Assembly (NCBI GenBank): GCA_025350045.1
Contig: JANXYM010000011.1
Span: 1 to 38,700 of the forward strand
DNA from: Methanomicrobiales archaeon
GTDB taxonomy: Archaea > Halobacteriota > Methanomicrobia > Methanomicrobiales > Methanospirillaceae
Reading direction: 5' to 3'
Length of the DNA: 38,700 nucleotides
Under the pieces are notes generated by a model. That model did not search any database. It was not told the origin of the DNA and saw only the letters and a program-made list of their open reading frames with translations. The translations under genes and the position numbers were made by a program. Shown here one piece after another: positions 35,384-38,700 of this stretch (the stretch's first letter is position 1; every line of letters starts with the position of its first letter).

Positions 35384-35941
35384 ATGAGAGCGCCGGGCAC
35401 CTGGACCCTGGAGGAGCTGTTTGCCGGCCGACCGGCCGCGCTCGAACTCTTCCACGCCATCCGCCAGTACATCGGGTCGCTCGGCCCGGTAACTATGGAG
35501 GTCATGAAGACGCAGGTCTCCTTTGGGGCAGAGACGAAATTTGCCTGGGTCTGGCTCCCGCAGCTCTGGATCAAAAAGCAGCCGGACGAGAGTGTCGTAC
35601 TGACATTCGATCTGCGCCGCCGGATCGATGACCGCCGGATTAAGCAGTCAGTCGAACCGCGGCCCGGCCGCTTTACGCACCACGTGGTTGTCCGGAAGGA
35701 GAGTGATCTGGACCGCGATCTCCGGGACTGGATCCGTGAGGCGTACGAACAGCATACCTTATTCGTGGTGAGGGGATCGGGAGGGTATAATCCGATCCCC
35801 TGTGGACGGGCCTGCCCGGGAAGTTCACGTCACAAAAATAGTGATATTCAGGATCGCTCATGGCTCTGGTTTTACAAAGTACACCGCCCGACCCCCCCAA
35901 AACCCTCCGGATTTTTGGACATATTATTTGTATCTTTTTGA
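35384..35941 (+). CDS. DUF5655-like protein with an altered C-terminus
   Basis: The start is ATG 35384 (RAPGTWTLEELFAGRPAALE), 37 bases after the VOC gene. The first 125 residues match the DUF5655 pattern (LFHAIRQYIGSLGPVTMEVM, then KTQVSFGAETKFAWVWLP, then DRDLRDWIREAYEQH), which usually ends there. The open frame continues to 35941 with about 55 residues of unusual composition. Part of this tail (YKVHRPTPPKPSG) is encoded by the inverted head fragment of repeat family 1 at 35875-35898. So the normal stop may have been lost by insertion or rearrangement. The tail also covers the hairpin at 35772-35800. The extended product may not be functional in the tail. DUF5655 is often found next to helicase or restriction proteins, but its role is unknown. 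Confidence 0.7.
   Translation: MRAPGTWTLEELFAGRPAALELFHAIRQYIGSLGPVTMEVMKTQVSFGAETKFAWVWLPQLWIKKQPDESVVLTFDLRRRIDDRRIKQSVEPRPGRFTHHVVVRKESDLDRDLRDWIREAYEQHTLFVVRGSGGYNPIPCGRACPGSSRHKNSDIQDRSWLWFYKVHRPTPPKPSGFLDILFVSF
35772..35800. repeat. Perfect 9-bp inverted repeat
   Basis: GGGGATCGG at 35772-35780 and CCGATCCCC at 35792-35800 are exact reverse complements with an 11-base loop. The hairpin lies where the DUF5655 family part of the gene ends, so it may be the original terminator of that gene. Confidence 0.6.
35875..35898 (-). repeat. Inverted head fragment of repeat family 1
   Basis: These 24 bases are the exact reverse complement of 36001-36024, the head of copy B. No further similarity extends past either end. 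The inverted pair spans about 150 bases and could form a long stem or be the remnant of an inversion. Confidence 0.85.
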
Positions 35942-35997
35942 GCAATTTTACGAAGTGATTTTTGTAAGGGGGCGGGGCCAGAAGCAGGCTGACTATG

Positions 35998-36096
35998 AGA
36001 GGGGGGGTCGGGCGGTGTACTTTGCATGGCAGGCCGGGACCGCGTTATGTTATGGCGAGTTGGTGTGTTTGCTGATGGGGGTCGCCAACCCGCCTC
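35998..36096 (+). repeat. Structured dispersed repeat, family 1, copy B
   Basis: It has the same word order as copy A, with a GGGGGGGTCGGGCGGTGTAC head, GGCAGGCCGGGA, GGCGAGTTGG (36054-36063), CTGATGGGGGTCG and CCAACCCGCC (36085-36094). The last word is the reverse complement of GGCGAGTTGG except for one position, so the stem is kept. It lies between the DUF5655-like gene and the toxin-antitoxin pair. Confidence 0.8.
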
Positions 36097-36183
36097 ACCA
36101 GGGCCTCGCTGGTCTGCGTGGATACATCAAGGGTATCTGCGATGGCATACCTTCCCAATGATTATTAGATCCGGGATGTAAGT

Positions 36184-36408
36184 ATGATTATGAGCTCTGG
36201 TGTCACGATCGATCAGGTCTACCAGGAGATCAAAAAAATCCGGGCGGATATGGTGAAGCGGGAAGATCTCGAAGCCCTTGTTGACACGGTAGAGATCCTC
36301 AGCAACTCTGAAAAAGTTCAGGCAATTAAAAAAAGCGAGCGCGATATCAAACAGGGGAAAGTAAAGGCCATTTCCTCTGTTGATGATCTTCTCAACGAGT
36401 GTGCCTGA
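36184..36408 (+). CDS. RelB-like antitoxin
   Basis: A 74-residue helical protein, mostly acidic and basic alternating (VTIDQVYQEIKKIRADMVKR, then AIKKSERDIKQGKVKAISSV, DDLLNECA). The C-terminal DIKQGKVKxxxxxDDLL segment is the pattern of small RelB/Phd-like antitoxins, which wrap the toxin. The N-terminal DNA-binding part is short, so its fold cannot be named. The start could also be ATG 36190. The stop TGA overlaps the toxin ATG by one base (TGATG), the usual coupling in type II modules. It probably represses its own promoter together with the toxin. The antitoxin would be degraded under stress, freeing the toxin. Confidence 0.75.
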   Translation: MIMSSGVTIDQVYQEIKKIRADMVKREDLEALVDTVEILSNSEKVQAIKKSERDIKQGKVKAISSVDDLLNECA

Positions 36409-36674
36409 TGGCGTGGGTCATCAAGCGGACCGATACTTTTCTCGAAAGTTTTTCCCTTGTCAGGAACAATAAAAAAGTCGTTGCCGAGCTTGGTAAGAAA
36501 CTCAAGCGGCTTTCCGAAGATCCTTTGCATGTCGGTGGATGGTTGTCCGGTTCGCTTCACGGTAAGAAATCCACGCGAATCGCAAAACAATACCGGCTGA
36601 TATTTCTTCCCGATGAGCGGGAGCAGGTTGTGTACCTGGTTTTGATCGATCAGCGGGAACATGCGTATGATTGA
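36408..36674 (+). CDS. RelE/ParE-like toxin
   Basis: An 88-residue protein of the RelE/ParE fold. RTDTFLESFSLVRNNKKVVA gives the two N-terminal helices. KLKRLSEDPLHVGGWLSGSL is the beta-strand entry, KKSTRIAKQYRLIFLPD the central strands with basic residues, and VVYLVLIDQREHAYD the closing strand. RelE enzymes cleave mRNA on the ribosome and ParE proteins inhibit gyrase. The terminal REHAYD and the basic IAKQYRLIF segment favour a RelE-type RNase, but the two cannot be separated surely here. ATG 36408 overlaps the antitoxin stop; the frame's earlier ATG at 36399 would overlap it more. Confidence 0.8.
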   Translation: MAWVIKRTDTFLESFSLVRNNKKVVAELGKKLKRLSEDPLHVGGWLSGSLHGKKSTRIAKQYRLIFLPDEREQVVYLVLIDQREHAYD

Positions 36675-36793
36675 TATTGAGCCGGATTTCGCAGGAGCCA
36701 ATCGACCGTATTATAAAAAGAACTGTGCCGCATTTCGCTGAACACGGTCTGCCGGGCCGGTTGGTGATGGGGAAGCGGGGTCATGTCCTCGGT

Positions 36794-36890
36794 GGGAGGG
36801 AGGCCGGGCGGTGTACTTTGCAAGGCAGACCGGGAATGCGATGTAATTTTGGCGAGTTGGCCTGCTCGTTGATGGGGGTCGCCCGGCCGT
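36794..36890 (+). repeat. Structured dispersed repeat, family 1, copy C
   Basis: A diverged copy: GGAGGCCGGGCGGTGTACTT, TGCAAGGCAGACCGGGA, GGCGAGTTGGCC, GTTGATGGGGGTCG, then CCCGGCC. The first half matches copies A and B well. The closing arm is less complementary than in the other two copies. It begins about 120 bases after the toxin stop codon. Confidence 0.75.
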
Positions 36891-36911
36891 ATTGTTGGGG
36901 ACTTGTTTAAA

Positions 36912-37865
36912 CTATGGTTCTTGTTGTCTTTCGATATACGGTCTAAAAAACGCTATAATTGACATTAATATAAACGCCATACTAATTGAAAAAGTGAAAT
37001 TAATAATTTCAGGAAGTATGAACCAAAAAATAGCCCCTGATACCAACCCTAACACCAAACAAATTCCACTGAACAAACGTTCTTTTTCCCTATTTCCTTT
37101 GAGACTAAATAAATATCTTAACATGAGGAACATTACGACGATAATCTCAGCGATATAAACCGTTATGTAAAAGATTAATAATCCTGTTGCCAAAAATTCT
37201 CCGAATGAATTGGAGACAAGGATGACGAAAAACATTAACAAATAAGCAAATGGAATTATGAATAAAAAAATGGTCAAATCTTTAATAACTTCTATAATCG
37301 CTCTTTTTTTATTATCACTTTTAGAATGTTTATAAATTCGAATATAGGTAAATGCATCAAATAAAACAACACAACCAATTACAAGAAATAATACTGAAGA
37401 TAAAAACGAAAAAAATTTTGTGAGTTTATCATTAGTTTGTTGATTTGGAGTTTTCGAAATCTCATTAGAAGATAAATTGCTTGTACAGTTTGAATTAGAG
37501 GGTGTTTTTTCACACTTTATTTGGAAAGAATTAGAAGAATTATTTGTAAATACCATGTTGGAGTTATCCGTGGATGAAAAATTTCCGAAACAATTTTGTT
37601 CTATTTTTTGGTTTTGACATCCAGTCTGAACAGTAAAATTCGATAACGAATTAGTTGAGGGGTTGGAAAAGTTTAGCAAGGCCGGGTTATTAAAAAAAAC
37701 TGCTATAATTAAAAAAACACCCATAATTGCGAACAATCTTTGATTATTTAATAAAAAGGCTCTTAGAGCATAGTCTGATTCAACATTTAAAAAGTGACGA
37801 CATTTGCAACATTTATCGGCATCATCAGTATTCGGCCAATCACAATAGGGGCATCGTTTCATCAC
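36912..37865 (-). CDS. Zinc-ribbon multi-pass membrane protein, AT-rich
   Basis: A 317-residue protein that begins with a zinc ribbon (CPYCDWPNTDDADKCCKCRH). One hydrophobic helix follows (LFAIMGVFLIIAVFF), then a Ser/Asn-rich loop (about residues 65-135) and five further helices in the C-terminal half. The start could be residue 1 or 2 (two consecutive ATG). The gene is clearly richer in A and T than the rest of the window and has many AAA/AAT/TTT codons, unlike its neighbours, so it was probably acquired from another genome. I know no name for the family. The layout of ribbon first and membrane helices later recalls the zinc-ribbon proteins at the start of the window, but there is no sequence similarity beyond the ribbon. 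Confidence 0.75.
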   Translation of the reverse strand: MMKRCPYCDWPNTDDADKCCKCRHFLNVESDYALRAFLLNNQRLFAIMGVFLIIAVFFNNPALLNFSNPSTNSLSNFTVQTGCQNQKIEQNCFGNFSSTDNSNMVFTNNSSNSFQIKCEKTPSNSNCTSNLSSNEISKTPNQQTNDKLTKFFSFLSSVLFLVIGCVVLFDAFTYIRIYKHSKSDNKKRAIIEVIKDLTIFLFIIPFAYLLMFFVILVSNSFGEFLATGLLIFYITVYIAEIIVVMFLMLRYLFSLKGNREKERLFSGICLVLGLVSGAIFWFILPEIINFTFSISMAFILMSIIAFFRPYIERQQEP

Positions 37866-38127
37866 TCATCTCTATTAAAGATCATCAATCAAAATATATA
37901 ATGAACTTGTTAAAATAAAAGAGTGGGTTTGAAGTTAACATGAGGAAATCGTGTTTTATGACCGGATATTGAATATTGATAATACAATCTGCAGTCAATA
38001 GCGATTACACCGCCACCATAGACGGGGCGCTTCCACGATGGTTCGGAATGTGCTTACTTAAATATGCGAGAATGCTTAAGGATCAGTGACTGAAAAAATA
38101 CAAACGTGTTATGGATGAAGTGCGATT
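37866..38127. other. AT-rich interval without a gene
   Basis: About 260 bases between the divergent zinc-ribbon membrane gene and the DUF2513 gene. I see no repeat, RNA gene or clear promoter. The base composition stays low in GC up to about 37980 and rises after that. Confidence 0.45.
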
Positions 38128-38496
38128 GTGATTCGAAATATGGATTTAGTGCGTAAGATTCTCTTCGAGATTGAATCTCAAAGTAGTGGCCCCTCATCCA
38201 AAAGAATTGAAATTGAAGGCTATTCAGAAGACGAAATTGAATATCATCTTACAATAATGAATGATGCAGGTTTTTTTGAAGCAGCCATTGCTAAACGGAG
38301 TGGATCGAAATATCCTTTGATAATACCAACACGACTCACTTGGTTGGGTCATGATTTTCTTGATGCAAGTCGAGATGAGACTCGATGGAATAAAGCAAAG
38401 GAAATAGTAACGAAAATGGGAAGCGGCGTAACCTTTGATGTGTTAAAAACAATATTGGTTCAAATTATGATGTCACAAATTCCCAAATTTTCATAA
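38128..38496 (+). CDS. DUF2513 family protein
   Basis: The start is GTG at 38128 (MIRNMDLVRKILFEIESQSS). The product has 122 residues with the DUF2513 pattern: N-terminal MDLVRKIL helix, IEGYSEDEIEYHLTIMNDAG, FFEAAIAKR, LTWLGHDFLDASRDETRWNK, and a C-terminal amphipathic helix. The middle part looks like a small winged-helix domain. The family is typical of phages, integrated elements and defence-rich regions, but the function is not known. Its codon use is also AT-rich compared with most of the window, so it may belong to the same imported segment as the upstream membrane gene. Confidence 0.85.
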   Translation: MIRNMDLVRKILFEIESQSSGPSSKRIEIEGYSEDEIEYHLTIMNDAGFFEAAIAKRSGSKYPLIIPTRLTWLGHDFLDASRDETRWNKAKEIVTKMGSGVTFDVLKTILVQIMMSQIPKFS

Positions 38497-38519
38497 TTTT
38501 TATATTTTTAGAGTGACAG

Positions 38520-38700
38520 TTAGCAATCGTCACTATCATCTGTATCGCCAAACTCCGGGAGATCACCTTTATGTCCCTTGCCATCAATATTTACAGACCC
38601 AAGCTCGGAACCCGCTAATACGGGACGGCATGGTGCAAAGACTATGGCAGATGTGGTCGAGGTTTTAGTACCCGGCGGAAAGGCAACCGCAGGTCCCCCA
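38520..38700 (-). CDS. 3' end of an unidentified protein (5' end outside window)
   Basis: The minus strand is open for 59 codons from the window edge to TAA at 38520-38522. The end of the product reads GKGHKGDLPEFGDTDDSDDC, preceded by a more hydrophobic TSTTSAIVFAPCRP. No family is recognised. It is too short to judge coding potential with confidence; the DUF2513 stop is only 23 bases away on the opposite strand, so the two would be convergent. Confidence 0.4.
   Translation of the reverse strand, partial: GGPAVAFPPGTKTSTTSAIVFAPCRPVLAGSELGSVNIDGKGHKGDLPEFGDTDDSDDC

Noticed and set aside
35802-36161. 119-residue frame over repeat copy B
   Set aside because: The three repeat copies give related peptides only over short parts and with different frames and stops, so the repeat is better seen as a structured nucleic-acid element than as a gene.
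1-38700. tRNA and rRNA genes
   Set aside because: I saw no cloverleaf with the conserved GGTTCRA arm, nor any rRNA core sequence. A tRNA-finding program would be needed to exclude a diverged one.

Overview
The window looks like a chromosome segment of a methanogenic euryarchaeon, most likely a Methanomicrobiales / Methanoregula-like organism. This is inferred from gene content and not from any database match. The evidence is the archaeal order dtdA-ftsZ-secE-spt5, an archaeal Thg1-type enzyme, a CBS-fused site-2 protease next to a small PRC-barrel protein, a prokaryotic GT35 glucan phosphorylase, archaeal TATA-like promoters and oligo-T terminators, and moderately high GC.

Layout. 1-6054: a same-strand run of five genes built from two repeated themes, membrane proteins with proline-rich linkers and proteins ending in a zinc ribbon. 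It ends in a double-zinc-ribbon single-pass membrane protein. 6373-8621: site-2 protease, a divergent PRC-barrel protein and Thg1. 8924-12103: isoleucyl-tRNA synthetase on the minus strand. 12634-14806: a small lipoprotein and an aldehyde dehydrogenase. 14871-15462: an unusual AT-rich degenerate repeat array. 15683-17836: alpha-glucan phosphorylase. 18272-21416: the information-processing operon dtdA-ftsZ-secE-spt5. 21708-25447: small accessory genes, mostly on the minus strand (ABM monooxygenase, tandem AHSA1 protein, DJ-1/PfpI protein, isoprenylcysteine-methyltransferase-like protein, DUF998 protein). 25698-33676: two very large secreted paralogs that share a cysteine-rich N-terminal module, a C-terminal domain and an almost identical promoter. 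33729-35941: a membrane protein, DUF1428, a VOC protein and a DUF5655-like protein. 35875-38700: a plastic end of the window with a dispersed structured repeat, a RelBE-like toxin-antitoxin pair, an AT-rich probably imported zinc-ribbon membrane gene, a DUF2513 gene and the tail of a minus-strand gene.

The least explained material is: (i) a roughly 95-nt structured repeat with three copies plus one inverted fragment, one of which seems to have supplied a new 3' end to a gene; (ii) a second GC-rich hairpin repeat whose copies end in a T-tract and sit like terminators; (iii) the roughly 25-bp degenerate array before the phosphorylase gene; (iv) the duplicated proline-rich / zinc-ribbon cassette; (v) the pair of giant secreted proteins under one duplicated promoter.
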